From VRUE01 sp963764365 (GTDB lineage Bacteria > Actinomycetota > Thermoleophilia > Solirubrobacterales > 70-9): a stretch of DNA of 64,000 nt. The stretch spans positions 7,999 to 71,998 of the forward strand of contig CAVXSI010000012.1 in the NCBI GenBank assembly GCA_963764365.1, given 5' to 3'. This document shows, piece after piece, positions 7,906 to 16,261 of this stretch. Under the pieces are notes generated by a model, which saw nothing but the letters and a program-made list of their open reading frames with translations, was not told where the DNA came from and searched no databases. The position numbers were made by a program, and so were the translations under genes. The number at the start of each line of letters is the position of its first letter. The first letter of the stretch is position 1.

Positions 7906-8790
7906 TCAGCTGCCAGCTCGGTCCCTGAGCACTTCGACCGCGATCCGCGCGGTCTCGGTGGGACTTTCGCCGACCCGAACCCCCTTGGCCTCGAGCGCCT
8001 CCTTCTTGGCCTGCGCGGTCCCGGAAGACCCGGAGATGATCGCGCCCGCGTGCCCCATCTGCTTGCCCGGCGGCGCCGTGAACCCGGCGATGTAGGCGAC
8101 CACCGGCTTCGAGATCTCGGCGGCGATGAAGTCCGCCGCCCGCTCCTCGGCGTCACCGCCGATCTCGCCGACCATGACGATCATCTCGGTCTCGGGGTCG
8201 GCCTCGTACAGCTTGAGGATGTCGATGAAGTCGGAGCCGACGATCGGGTCGCCGCCGATCCCGACGATCGAGGAGTTGCCCTCCCCCGCCTGCTTCAGCT
8301 CGTTGCCGATCTGGTAGGTCAACGTGCCCGACTTGGAGACGACGCCGATCTTGCCCGGGTCGAAGAACTGGGCCGGGATGATGCCGACGTTGGCCTTGCC
8401 GGGCGAGAGCACACCGGGGCAGTTCGGCCCGATCAGCCGCACCCCGGCCTCCTTCGCCTTCCAGTACGTGTTCAGCATGTCGAGCACCGGGATCCCCTCG
8501 GTGATCGCGATCACCGTCTGCACGCCGGACTCGATCGCCTCGTCGATCGCCGGCGCCGCGAAGCGCGCCGGGACGAAGATCATCGAGGTGTTGGCGCCCT
8601 CCTGCTCGACCGCTTCGCGGATCGAGTCGAAGATCGGCACCCCCTCGACCTCCTGGCCGCCCTTGCCGGGGGTGACGCCGGCCGCCAGGTAGGTCCCGTA
8701 GGCGCGGTTGCGCAGACCGTGGAAGGAGCCCTCGCGGCCGGTCAGCCCGGAGACGACCAGCCTGGTCTTCTCGTCAACGACGATGCTCAT
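7906..8790 (-). CDS. sucD: Succinate-CoA ligase (ADP/GDP-forming), alpha subunit
   Basis: The 294-aa alpha subunit of succinyl-CoA synthetase, a TCA-cycle enzyme that makes ATP or GTP from succinyl-CoA. The N-terminal CoA-binding Rossmann domain reads VVSGLTGREGSFHGLRNRAYGT. The ligase half has IGPNCPGVLSPGKANVGI, GVVSKSGTLTYQ, GIGGDPIVGSDFID and GHAGAIISGSSGTAQAK with the phosphorylated His in GHAG. Length is normal for SucD. It lies downstream of sucC in the same direction, separated by repeat P3b, an unusual interruption of this gene pair. Confidence 0.96.
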   Translation of the reverse strand: MSIVVDEKTRLVVSGLTGREGSFHGLRNRAYGTYLAAGVTPGKGGQEVEGVPIFDSIREAVEQEGANTSMIFVPARFAAPAIDEAIESGVQTVIAITEGIPVLDMLNTYWKAKEAGVRLIGPNCPGVLSPGKANVGIIPAQFFDPGKIGVVSKSGTLTYQIGNELKQAGEGNSSIVGIGGDPIVGSDFIDILKLYEADPETEMIVMVGEIGGDAEERAADFIAAEISKPVVAYIAGFTAPPGKQMGHAGAIISGSSGTAQAKKEALEAKGVRVGESPTETARIAVEVLRDRAGS

Positions 8791-8910
8791 GACGCGACCC
8801 AGGCGTTGCCAGGCAAGGACGCAGGGAGATCCGACGAGGGGGGCGCACTTTTCAGTGCGTGACCCGAGGAGGCCGACCGAGGACGCAGCATGGCGACGTC
8901 TGGGGCCGTC
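8791..8910. repeat. Palindromic intergenic repeat, family P3 (copy b), inside sucCD
   Basis: It fills the gap between sucC and sucD. On the minus strand it reads GCGTCCTCGGTCGG, then a hairpin around CACGCACTGAAAAGTGCG, then CTCCCTGCGTCCT, bounded by locus-specific arms (GACGCGACCCAGGCG against CGTCTGGGGCCGTC). The hairpin sequence differs from the other copies but still pairs. It could partly terminate transcription or process the transcript between the subunits. Confidence 0.7.
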
Positions 8911-10063
8911 ATGCCAGCTCGACCACCTTCCGCGCGGCTCCGAGCATCGTCGTCTCCTGGTGCAGGTTGGCGAGGCCGGCCCCGGCGAGGATCTCCAGGC
9001 CCTGCTCCGAGTTGGTCCCGTCGAGCCGCACCACCAGCGGCACCTTCAGGTTGAGCCGCGAAGAGGCCTCGACGATGCCGTTGGCGATCTCGTCGCAGCG
9101 GGTGATGCCGCCGAAGATGTTGAAGAGGATCGCGGTCACCTTCTCGTCCGAGGTGATGACCGTGAGCGCGTCGACGATCGCCTCCGCCTTCGAGCCGCCG
9201 CCGGCGTCGAGGAAGTTGGCCGGGGCGCCGCCCGCCTGGGCGACGACGTCGAGGGTCGACATGCAGAGCCCGGCGCCGTTGGCAAGGATCCCCACGTTGC
9301 CGTCGAGTTTGACGTAGATGAGGCCCTTCTCGCGCGCCATCGCCTCCTGCGGATCGTCGATCGACTCGGCGTCGATCGACGCCAGCTCCTCGTGGCGGTA
9401 GAGGGAGTTGTTGTCGATCGTCACCTTGGCGTCGAGGGCGACGACCTCGCGGTCGGCGGTGACGATCAGCGGGTTGACCTCGATCAGGCTGGCGTCCTCG
9501 GCCATCGCCGTCTCGGCCAGCTTCGCCAGCGTCTCGGCGGCGGCCTCGCGGGCGTCCTCGGCGAGCCCGGCGGCGTCGACGATCGGCCGCGCCTCCGCCG
9601 CCGTGAACGGCCGGGTCGGGTCGATGTGCTCCTTGACCAGCGCCGCGGGGTCCTCGGCGGCGACCGCCTCGATGTCCATCCCGCCCTTGGCGGAGACCAT
9701 CGCCAGCAGCTTCTTCTCGCCGCGGTCGAGGATCACCGAGGCGTAGTACTCGGCGGCGATATCGGAGCCGCCCTCGACCCAGACGCGCTCGACCCGGAAC
9801 GGGCCCTCGCCGTGCGGGCCGACGATGTCCATGCCGATGATCGCCGCGGCGTGCTCGCGCGCCTCGGCCGCGTCGGCGGCGATCTTGATCCCGCCCGCCT
9901 TGCCGCGGCCGCCGATCAGCACCTGGGCCTTGATCGCGCAGGGGTAGCCGATCCGCTCCGCGGCGGCGACGGCCTCGTCGACGGTCGCCGCGACCTCGCC
10001 GCTCGGCACGGCGACGCCGTGCGCGGCGAAAAGCTGCTTGCCCTGATACTCGAGAAGGTCCAT
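8909..10063 (-). CDS. sucC: Succinate-CoA ligase (ADP-forming), beta subunit
   Basis: The 384-aa ATP-grasp beta subunit that pairs with SucD. ATG 10063 gives MDLLEYQGKQLFAAHGVAVP, the classical SucC N-terminus. Further landmarks are KAQVLIGGRGKAGGIK, LIEVNPLIVTADREVVALDAK (metal-binding Glu and Asn), NGAGLCMSTLDVVAQAGG, FLDAGGGSKAEAI and NIFGGITRCDEIA. The length is complete. It is first in the sucC-sucD pair, about 42 bases from the divergent HAD gene. Confidence 0.96.
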   Translation of the reverse strand: MDLLEYQGKQLFAAHGVAVPSGEVAATVDEAVAAAERIGYPCAIKAQVLIGGRGKAGGIKIAADAAEAREHAAAIIGMDIVGPHGEGPFRVERVWVEGGSDIAAEYYASVILDRGEKKLLAMVSAKGGMDIEAVAAEDPAALVKEHIDPTRPFTAAEARPIVDAAGLAEDAREAAAETLAKLAETAMAEDASLIEVNPLIVTADREVVALDAKVTIDNNSLYRHEELASIDAESIDDPQEAMAREKGLIYVKLDGNVGILANGAGLCMSTLDVVAQAGGAPANFLDAGGGSKAEAIVDALTVITSDEKVTAILFNIFGGITRCDEIANGIVEASSRLNLKVPLVVRLDGTNSEQGLEILAGAGLANLHQETTMLGAARKVVELA

Positions 10064-10105
10064 GTCGGTGAAGGGCCCCGGCGGGGCCGCGCGGCAGCCT
10101 ATAAG

Positions 10106-10801
10106 ATGCCGCGCCCCGTGCCTCTCCCGGCTCTCAAAACCATCAAGTGGGTGACCACCGATTGCTACGGCACCCTGATCGACTGGGAGAAGGGGATCAT
10201 CGAGGCCTGCCGGAAAGAGGCCGAGAAGGACGGCTTCAGCTTCGAGGAGGGACCGTTCCTCGCCCGCTTTTTCGAGGTCCAGGCGGAAATCATGGCGGGC
10301 TCCTACGAACTGTACGCCGAGGTGCTGCGCCGCACGATCGTCAAGGTCGCGCGTGAGATCGGCTGGGAGATCGAGCCCTCGCGGGCCCAGTTCCTGCCCG
10401 ACAGCGTCGCCTACTGGCTGCCCTTCCGCGAGGCCAACGCGGCGATGGACCGGCTCGGCAAGCGCTACGAGATCGGCATCGTCTCCAACATCGACGACAA
10501 GCTGCTCGGCATCTCCCGCCGCCACCTGCGGACCGAACTCGACCTCGTCGTCACCGCCCAGCAGGTCCGCAGCTACAAGCCCGACCCGGTCCACTTCAAA
10601 GAGTGCGCGCGGCGGATCGGCAGCAAGAAAGGCTGGGTCCACATCGCCTCCGCCTACGACACCGACGTCGCCCCGCTGCTGAAGATGAGGGTGCCGGTGA
10701 TCTGGGTCAACCGCCACAACGAGAAGCTCGACGGCCGCAAAGCCCCCGCCGCGACGGTGAAAAACTTCCGCGACGCGGCGAAAAAGCTCGGCGCATCCTG
10801 A
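10106..10801 (+). CDS. HAD-family hydrolase (haloacid dehalogenase type II-like)
   Basis: A 231-aa HAD-superfamily enzyme. Motif I is WVTTDCYGTLIDWE (Asp nucleophile, with Cys-Tyr-Gly in place of the usual Asp-Gly-Thr surround, as in L-2-haloacid dehalogenases). Motif II is the Ser of IGIVSNIDD. The Lys is in VRSYKPDPVHF, followed by HIASAYDTDVAP. A helical cap sits between motifs I and II, as in C1-cap members. It may be a haloacid dehalogenase or a small phosphatase; nothing nearby decides. It starts 42 bases from the divergent sucC. Confidence 0.8.
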   Translation: MPRPVPLPALKTIKWVTTDCYGTLIDWEKGIIEACRKEAEKDGFSFEEGPFLARFFEVQAEIMAGSYELYAEVLRRTIVKVAREIGWEIEPSRAQFLPDSVAYWLPFREANAAMDRLGKRYEIGIVSNIDDKLLGISRRHLRTELDLVVTAQQVRSYKPDPVHFKECARRIGSKKGWVHIASAYDTDVAPLLKMRVPVIWVNRHNEKLDGRKAPAATVKNFRDAAKKLGAS

Positions 10802-10897
10802 TTGCGTGCGGGCACGTCCTGCCCGTCTTCTAGCGTTTCGCAACTTCGCCGCAGCCGCCGGTTTCGAATCCCGTAGACCGCCCGGCGGCCGAATTCG

Positions 10898-12679
10898 ATG
10901 GATCTGAGCAGCCAAATCCGCCTCTACGTGCGCGCCCGCCTGCCGCTGGCGGCGGTCGGCATGCTGGCGATGCTCTGCGCGCTGGCGCTCAGCATCGGCC
11001 AGGCCCGCGGGGCGACCGGGATCAAACCGCGGCCCAGCTTCGTCGTCATCCAGACCGACGACCAGACGCTGGCAGAGCTCGGTGCCGCCTACAGCGCCTA
11101 CCCTGGCGCCCCGGCGACGCGGGCGATGCCGAACACGATCGAGTTGCTCGCCAAACGCGGTGAGACCTTCACCCAGTACTACGCCTCCTACTCGCTCTGC
11201 TGCCCCTCGCGGGTGACGCTGATGACCGGCCGCTACGCGCACAACCACAACGTGCGCGGAAACGTGCAGCCCGAAGGCGGCTTCAGCGGCTTCCAGGCCC
11301 GCAACGCCTACAACCACAACCTCGCCACCTGGCTGCAGGGCGCCGGCTACCGCACGATCCACATCGGCAAGTTCCTCAACGGCTACGGCGAAGCGCCCTT
11401 CAACGACGGCACCGCCATCCCCCCCGGCTGGAGCGCCTGGCACACGGTCGAGAACGACGACGCCACCCACTACTTCTACGGCTACGCCCTCAACAACAAC
11501 GGGGTGATCTCGCCGCCGTACGGCGAATCCGGAAGCTGGCTGACCCGCGAATACGGGCTTCGCGACGACCCCGGCTGCCCGACGGCGCCGGCCAACGGGC
11601 TGCCCTGCAACTACCTGACCGACGTCCTCGACTCGATGGCCGGCCAGGAGATCGCCGGAACCCCGCCCAACAAGCCCTTCTACCTCCAGCTCGATCAACC
11701 GGCGCCGCACGGGGACTTCCGCCGCCCCGCCGGGCCCGAGCCGCCGCCCCGCTATTACGACTGGTTCCGCGGCGCGCCGGTTCCGCACGGCCGCTCCGAA
11801 GGGCTGAACGAAGGCGACGTCTCCGACAAGCCGCGCTTCATCCGCGAAGCGCCGCCGCTCTCGCCGGGCGAACTGCATACCTACCGCGTCTACTACGAGA
11901 AGCAGCTCGAGGCGCTGCGCGGCGTCGACGACGGCGTCAAGGAAATCGTCGACACGCTCGGCGCCCTGCACCGGCTGCGCAACACCTACATCCTCTTCAC
12001 CTCCGACAACGGCTTCTTCTTCGGCGAGCACCGGCTGGCCGGCGGCAAGTTCCTCGCCTACCAGCCCTCGACCCACCTGCCGCTGCTGATCCGCGGGCCG
12101 GGGATCAAGCCGGGCAGCACGAGCAGCGAACTGATCGCCAACACCGACATCACGCCGACCATCGCCGAACTGGCCGGGGTCAAACCGGACATGAGCGTCG
12201 ACGGCCGCTCGCTGGTTCCCTTCTTCCACGACCCCTCGCTGAGCACCCGCCGGCCGATCCTGTTCGAGTCGTTCGTCGAAACCAACGACGTCGAAGAGGC
12301 CGGCGGCGGCCCCGGCGCGACCCCGACCACCTCCACCGCCCACGCCTCGAGCGGAGGGGGCGGCGGCGCCCACGCCTCACTGCTCGCCCCCCCCAAGGAC
12401 TACGAGGGAGTCCGCCTCGGCCCCTACAAGTACATCGCCTGGCCGACCGGCGAGAAAGAGCTCTACGACATCACCAAGGACCCGAACGAGCTCAACAACC
12501 TCGCCAAGGACCCCAACTACTACCCGGTCCGCAACTTCCTCGACCGGGAAACGAAGCGGCTGCAGGAATGCTCGGGCAAGGACTGCGGAGAAGAAGCTGC
12601 CGAAATCCCGCTGACGCGCAAGGAACTCCAGCGCAAGCGGGCGCAGGAACGCCGGGAAAAACAGCACGCCAAGGGGTAG
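10898..12679 (+). CDS. Secreted or membrane-anchored sulfatase
   Basis: A 593-aa member of the alkaline phosphatase/sulfatase superfamily. The N-terminal hydrophobic segment (residues 15-38, LPLAAVGMLAMLCALALS) acts as a signal or anchor. The metal-binding start FVVIQTDDQT is followed by YSLCCPSRVTLMTGRYAHNH, whose CxPSR core is the formylglycine site of type I sulfatases. FTSDNGFFFGEH gives the second metal-binding Asp-Asn and YDITKDPNELNNLA the C-terminal sulfatase motif. The overall pattern is like N-acetylglucosamine-6-sulfatases. The C-terminus is Lys/Arg-rich (RKRAQERREKQHAKG). It ends 8 bases from the convergent carboxylase gene. Confidence 0.88.
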   Translation: MDLSSQIRLYVRARLPLAAVGMLAMLCALALSIGQARGATGIKPRPSFVVIQTDDQTLAELGAAYSAYPGAPATRAMPNTIELLAKRGETFTQYYASYSLCCPSRVTLMTGRYAHNHNVRGNVQPEGGFSGFQARNAYNHNLATWLQGAGYRTIHIGKFLNGYGEAPFNDGTAIPPGWSAWHTVENDDATHYFYGYALNNNGVISPPYGESGSWLTREYGLRDDPGCPTAPANGLPCNYLTDVLDSMAGQEIAGTPPNKPFYLQLDQPAPHGDFRRPAGPEPPPRYYDWFRGAPVPHGRSEGLNEGDVSDKPRFIREAPPLSPGELHTYRVYYEKQLEALRGVDDGVKEIVDTLGALHRLRNTYILFTSDNGFFFGEHRLAGGKFLAYQPSTHLPLLIRGPGIKPGSTSSELIANTDITPTIAELAGVKPDMSVDGRSLVPFFHDPSLSTRRPILFESFVETNDVEEAGGGPGATPTTSTAHASSGGGGGAHASLLAPPKDYEGVRLGPYKYIAWPTGEKELYDITKDPNELNNLAKDPNYYPVRNFLDRETKRLQECSGKDCGEEAAEIPLTRKELQRKRAQERREKQHAKG

Positions 12680-12687
12680 CGCCGTCG

Positions 12688-14442
12688 CTACTCGATGACC
12701 GCGAGAGTGTCCCCGGAGGAGACGGCCGCGCCCTCGGAGACACCTAGCTTGGTGACCTTGCCGGAGCGGTGGGCGGCGATCTCGTTCTCCATCTTCATCG
12801 CCTCGATGACGCAGATCAGGTCGCCCTCCTCGACGGTAGCTCCCTGCTCGACGGCGACTTTGAGGACCGTGCCCTGGAGGGGCGAGGGGAGCGACTCGCT
12901 GGAGGCGCTCGCCGCGCCGCCGGCCTTGCGCTCGCGCTTCGGCGGCCGCCTGCCGCCCGCGCCGGCGGCAGTGCCGGCGACGGCGTCGCCGATCACCTTG
13001 ACGGCGAACAGCTTGCCGGAGACCTCGACCTTGTAGTCGCGGGCGAGCGCCTCGCCGCCGTCGACGGGCTCCGTCGCGGCGGCCTCCTCGGGCGCCGTCG
13101 TCTTCAGCCAGTCGCGGTCCCCCATCAGGTCGCGGCAGGTCTCCCCGTTCGCCCACTGCTCGGTGGCGAGGATCGCCTCGTGGAAGGGGATCAGGGTGGT
13201 CAGGCCGCCGACCTCGTACTCGCCGAGCGCTCGCAGCATCCGCCGCGTCGCGTGCGCGCGGTCGACGTCCCAGACGATCAGCTTGGCGACCATCGGGTCG
13301 TACATCGGCGTCACCTCGGAGCCGGCCTCGACCCCGGAGTCGACCCGCACGCCCGGGCCGGCCGGCTCACGGTAGGTGGAGATCGTCCCGGGCGCCGGCG
13401 CGAATTTCTTGTCCGCGGCCTCGGCGTTGATCCGGCACTCGATCGCGTGGCCGCGCAGCTCGACGTCCTCCTGGGCGACCGTGAGCGCCTCACCCGCGGC
13501 GACGAGGATCTGCTCGCGGACGATGTCGACTCCGGTGACCATCTCGGTCACGCAGTGCTCGACCTGGACCCGGGTGTTCATCTCGAGGAAGAAGTACTCC
13601 TCGCCGACCTGCATCCCCTCGACCGTGCCGGCGCCCCGGTAGCCGACCGCGGCGGCGGCCTCGGTGGCGATCCTGCCGATCCGCTCGCGCATCTCCTCGT
13701 CGACCTGCGGGCCGGGCGCCTCCTCGATCACCTTCTGGTGACGGCGCTGCACCGAGCAGTCGCGCTCGCCGAGGTGGATCGTGTTGCCGTGCGAGTCGGC
13801 GAGCACCTGGACCTCGACGTGGCGCGGGTCCTCGAGGTAGCGCTCGACGTAGACGCGTGAGTCGGAGAAGAACTTCTCGCCTTCGCGGGCGGCGCCTTCG
13901 AAGGCCTCGGCCAGGTCGTCCGGAGTCATCGCGACGCGGAAGCCCTTGCCGCCGCCGCCGCCCGCCGCCTTGCAGGCGACCGGGTAGCCGGCATCGTCGG
14001 CCTGCTTGCGGGCCGCATCGACATCGGGCGCCGGCTCCGTCGCGCCGGGGACGATCGGCACCCCCGCCTCGGCCATGATCTCGCGCGCCCGCGTCTTCGA
14101 GCCCATCGCTTCGATCGCCTCCGGCGGCGGGCCGATGAAGACGATCCCGGCCTCGGCGCAGGCGCGGGCGAAGTCGGCGTTCTCGGCGAGGAAGCCATAG
14201 CCGGGATGGATCGCCTCCGCCCCCGCCTGCTTGGCGGTGTCGATGATCTTGAGGACGTTCAGGTAGCTCTCGGCGGGGACCGCGGGGCCGATCAGGAAGG
14301 CCTCGTCGGCCTCCCGCACGTGCGGGGCATCGCGGTCGATCTCGGAATAGACGGCCACGGACGCGATCCCCATCTCCTTCAGCGTCCGCGCGACCCGAAT
14401 CGCGATCTCGCCACGGTTGGCTATCAGCACCTTCTCGAACAC
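12688..14442 (-). CDS. Acyl-CoA carboxylase alpha chain: biotin carboxylase fused to biotin carboxyl carrier protein
   Basis: A 584-aa actinobacterial alpha subunit (AccA3/AccC-like) that carboxylates biotin for malonyl- or methylmalonyl-CoA synthesis. Residues 1-450 are biotin carboxylase: MFEKVLIANRGEIAIRV, HPGYGFLAENADFA, AAGGGGGKGFRVA (ATP-grasp glycine loop), GERDCSVQRRHQKVIEEAP and FLEMNTRVQVEH. A linker rich in Ala, Gly and Lys precedes a C-terminal biotinyl domain with VIEAMKMENEI, the biotinylated Lys lying between the two Met. No carboxyltransferase (AccD-type) subunit gene lies in the window. It is convergent with the sulfatase gene. Confidence 0.93.
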   Translation of the reverse strand: MFEKVLIANRGEIAIRVARTLKEMGIASVAVYSEIDRDAPHVREADEAFLIGPAVPAESYLNVLKIIDTAKQAGAEAIHPGYGFLAENADFARACAEAGIVFIGPPPEAIEAMGSKTRAREIMAEAGVPIVPGATEPAPDVDAARKQADDAGYPVACKAAGGGGGKGFRVAMTPDDLAEAFEGAAREGEKFFSDSRVYVERYLEDPRHVEVQVLADSHGNTIHLGERDCSVQRRHQKVIEEAPGPQVDEEMRERIGRIATEAAAAVGYRGAGTVEGMQVGEEYFFLEMNTRVQVEHCVTEMVTGVDIVREQILVAAGEALTVAQEDVELRGHAIECRINAEAADKKFAPAPGTISTYREPAGPGVRVDSGVEAGSEVTPMYDPMVAKLIVWDVDRAHATRRMLRALGEYEVGGLTTLIPFHEAILATEQWANGETCRDLMGDRDWLKTTAPEEAAATEPVDGGEALARDYKVEVSGKLFAVKVIGDAVAGTAAGAGGRRPPKRERKAGGAASASSESLPSPLQGTVLKVAVEQGATVEEGDLICVIEAMKMENEIAAHRSGKVTKLGVSEGAAVSSGDTLAVIE

Positions 14443-14572
14443 GGCGGCGCAGTCTATTCATGCGTGGGACGGATGACGTGGGATGCGGCCCGCCCGAACC
14501 GCTCGCTTCGCTCGCTCTGAGCACGCCCTCGTGCAGGGTATCCCCGTCTACCCGGCGTAGCCAGACTGACTG
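14443..14572. other. Non-coding spacer before repeat P1a
   Basis: This 130-bp spacer lies between the start of the carboxylase gene (minus strand) and repeat P1a. It should contain the carboxylase promoter. The segment CCGCTCGCTTCGCTCGCTC is a small internally repetitive patch. No gene is seen. Confidence 0.5.
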
Positions 14573-14697
14573 GGCCCCGGGGGTCACCTCCCCTAGCCTC
14601 GCGAAGCGGGCACCGCAGAGTGGTTCTTGCCCCGAAGGGGCACCTGATTTCACCGGCTGAAAGCCGGTGATAGGCGTAGGGGAGGTGACCCCCGGCC
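14573..14697. repeat. Structured palindromic repeat, family P1 (copy a)
   Basis: The outer stem pairs GGGGGTCACCTCCCCTA (from 14579) with TAGGGGAGGTGACCCCC (to 14694). Inside are the family core CTCGCGAAGCGGGCACCGCA and two hairpins, TGCCCCGAAGGGGCA and TCACCGGCTGAAAGCCGGTGA. All three arms carry a GAA-type cap. Copies at 15561, 33970 and 35844 have different outer stems that still pair. Confidence 0.8.
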
Positions 14698-14727
14698 ATC
14701 GCCCCGCGCCAGTAAGGTGCCGCGTCT

Positions 14728-15537
14728 GTGTTGATCGAGCTTCAGTCTCATTCGACCGTCTCGGACGGGCAGCTGGCGCCGGCCGACGTGGTGGCGGAAG
14801 CTGCGGCGGCGGGCGTGACCACGCTGGCGCTTACGGACCACGATGCGATCGCCGGGGTGCCGGAGGCTGCCGAGGCGGCGGAGAAAGCTGGCCTCGAGCT
14901 GGTGCCGGCGATCGAGATGTCCTGCGTGCACGAGTATGCGGAAGACCTGCACGTGTGCGGGTACTGGGTGGACCTGGGGGCGATCGCTCCGGCCTGCGAG
15001 CGGGCTCAGCACGAGCGGGTGGCGCGGGCCGGGGAGATCGTCGAGAAGCTGCGGGCGGAGGGGTTCGACCTGCACCTCGAGGACGCGGTGCGGGAGGCCG
15101 GCGACGCGCTCTCGATCGGGCGGCCGCACATCGCCCGGGCGGCGGGCGCGACCGGAGACCTCGGCCCGTTCTTCGAGGAGTATCTGGTCCCCGGCGCCAA
15201 GGCCTTCGTCCCGCGCCGCTGGCCGACCGCCGAGCAGGCCGTCGAGACGATCAAGGAGGCCGGCGGCATCGCCGTCGTCGCCCACCCCTACTGGGACATC
15301 TCCGAGCCGGCCGAGGTGGACGAGCTGATCCGCGCCCTCGACATCGACGGCGTCGAGACGTTCTACCCGACCCACAGCAAGGAGCAGACCGCCCACCTCC
15401 TCCAGCTCTGCGACGAGCTGAGCCTGATCCCAACGGCCTCCTCCGACTACCACGGCCCGACCCACAAGACCTTCTCGGCTTTCGGGGCTTACGAGACGTA
15501 CGACCTGGGCGAACCGGTAGTTCCTTCGCGTCCGTGA
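14728..15537 (+). CDS. PHP-domain metal-dependent phosphoesterase
   Basis: A 269-aa PHP (polymerase and histidinol phosphatase) hydrolase. It starts at GTG 14728. Metal ligands are visible in LQSHSTVSDG (first His pair), LALTDHDAIAG, IEMSCVHEYAEDLHVCGY, IAVVAHPYW and TASSDYHGPTH. The order matches the YciV/RNase AM-like group, whose members hydrolyse nucleotide 3',5'-bisphosphates or trim RNA 5' ends. The exact substrate here is inferred only from the family. It stands alone between two P1 repeats (14573 and 15561), a notable symmetric arrangement. Confidence 0.87.
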   Translation: MLIELQSHSTVSDGQLAPADVVAEAAAAGVTTLALTDHDAIAGVPEAAEAAEKAGLELVPAIEMSCVHEYAEDLHVCGYWVDLGAIAPACERAQHERVARAGEIVEKLRAEGFDLHLEDAVREAGDALSIGRPHIARAAGATGDLGPFFEEYLVPGAKAFVPRRWPTAEQAVETIKEAGGIAVVAHPYWDISEPAEVDELIRALDIDGVETFYPTHSKEQTAHLLQLCDELSLIPTASSDYHGPTHKTFSAFGAYETYDLGEPVVPSRP

Positions 15538-15560
15538 GCTATCGCGTGTCGAGCCCGCAG

Positions 15561-15692
15561 GAGGGGCCGGGCGGCTCCTCCCCCTAGCCTCGCGAAGCGG
15601 GCACCGCAGAGTGATTCCAGCCGCGAAGCGGCTCCAGATTTCACCGGCCGAAGGCCGGTGATAGGCGTAGGGGAGGAGCCGCCCGGCCCCTC
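15561..15692. repeat. Structured palindromic repeat, family P1 (copy b)
   Basis: A nearly perfect outer stem of about 28 bp (GAGGGGCCGGGCGGCTCCTC against GAGGAGCCGCCCGGCCCCTC) encloses the shared core CTCGCGAAGCGGGCACCGCA and hairpins AGCCGCGAAGCGGCT and TCACCGGCCGAAGGCCGGTGA. It lies between the convergent PHP gene and cysC. Paired changes relative to copy a support a conserved fold. Confidence 0.82.
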
Positions 15693-15699
15693 CCCGGGC

Positions 15700-16254
15700 C
15701 TACGCGGTGACGGCAGCCGCCGGGATCAGCTCCCGCGACTCGAGGTACTCGATCAGCTTCTGCGCCGACTCCTCGGCCGTTTCGCCTTCGGTGTCGCAGG
15801 TGACCTCGGCGTTGTCGGGCGCCTCGTAGGGGTCCGACACGCCGGTGAATTCCTTGATCTCGCCGGCGAAGGCTTTCGCGTAGAGGCCCTTGACGTCGCG
15901 CTCGGCGCAGGTGTCGACCGACGCCTTGACGAAGACCTCGATGAAGCGATCGCCCATCAGCTCGCGCGCCTCGGAGCGGATCTCCGCGTAGGGGGAGATC
16001 GCGGCGGTGATCACCGGCACCCCGTTGCGGCTGAGCAGGTCGGCGACGAAGGCGATCCGGCGGATGTTGGTGTCGCGGTCCTCTTTCGAGAAGCCGAGCC
16101 CCTTGGAGAGGTTTTCGCGCACGATGTCGCCGTCGAGGATCTCCAGCTTCGAGCCGCGCTCGCGCAGGTGTCCCTCGAGCAGCCTCGAGATGGTCGTCTT
16201 GCCGGCACCGGAGAGCCCGGTGAACCAGAGGGTGAAGCCTTGCTCGCCAGCCAT
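15700..16254 (-). CDS. cysC: Adenylylsulfate (APS) kinase
   Basis: A 184-aa P-loop kinase that phosphorylates APS to PAPS with ATP. Walker A is GLSGAGKTT (residues 14-22). LEILDGDIVRENLSKGLGFS, DRDTNIRRIAFVADLLSRNG and FIEVFVKASVDTCAERDVKGLYAKA are the CysC signatures. Complete length. It is the last gene of the leftward cys operon, 7 bases after sat. The operon's CysH looks like an APS reductase, so PAPS made here may serve sulfation more than assimilation; that is inference. Confidence 0.95.
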   Translation of the reverse strand: MAGEQGFTLWFTGLSGAGKTTISRLLEGHLRERGSKLEILDGDIVRENLSKGLGFSKEDRDTNIRRIAFVADLLSRNGVPVITAAISPYAEIRSEARELMGDRFIEVFVKASVDTCAERDVKGLYAKAFAGEIKEFTGVSDPYEAPDNAEVTCDTEGETAEESAQKLIEYLESRELIPAAAVTA

Positions 16255-16261
16255 TGTGTTC

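Noticed and set aside
5729..8095. A 788-codon open frame on the plus strand
   Set aside because: It runs antisense to the YVTN/PKD and aminotransferase genes and has biased Arg/Asp/Gly composition without domains.
8909..12373. A 1154-codon open frame on the minus strand
   Set aside because: Only the last 384 codons (from ATG 10063) are SucC. The rest is antisense to the sulfatase and HAD genes and has no homology; it is a high-GC shadow.
14460..14572. A further P2 or P3 element near 14500
   Set aside because: GGGTATCCCC-like text and short repeats are present, but neither the family core nor paired arms could be found.
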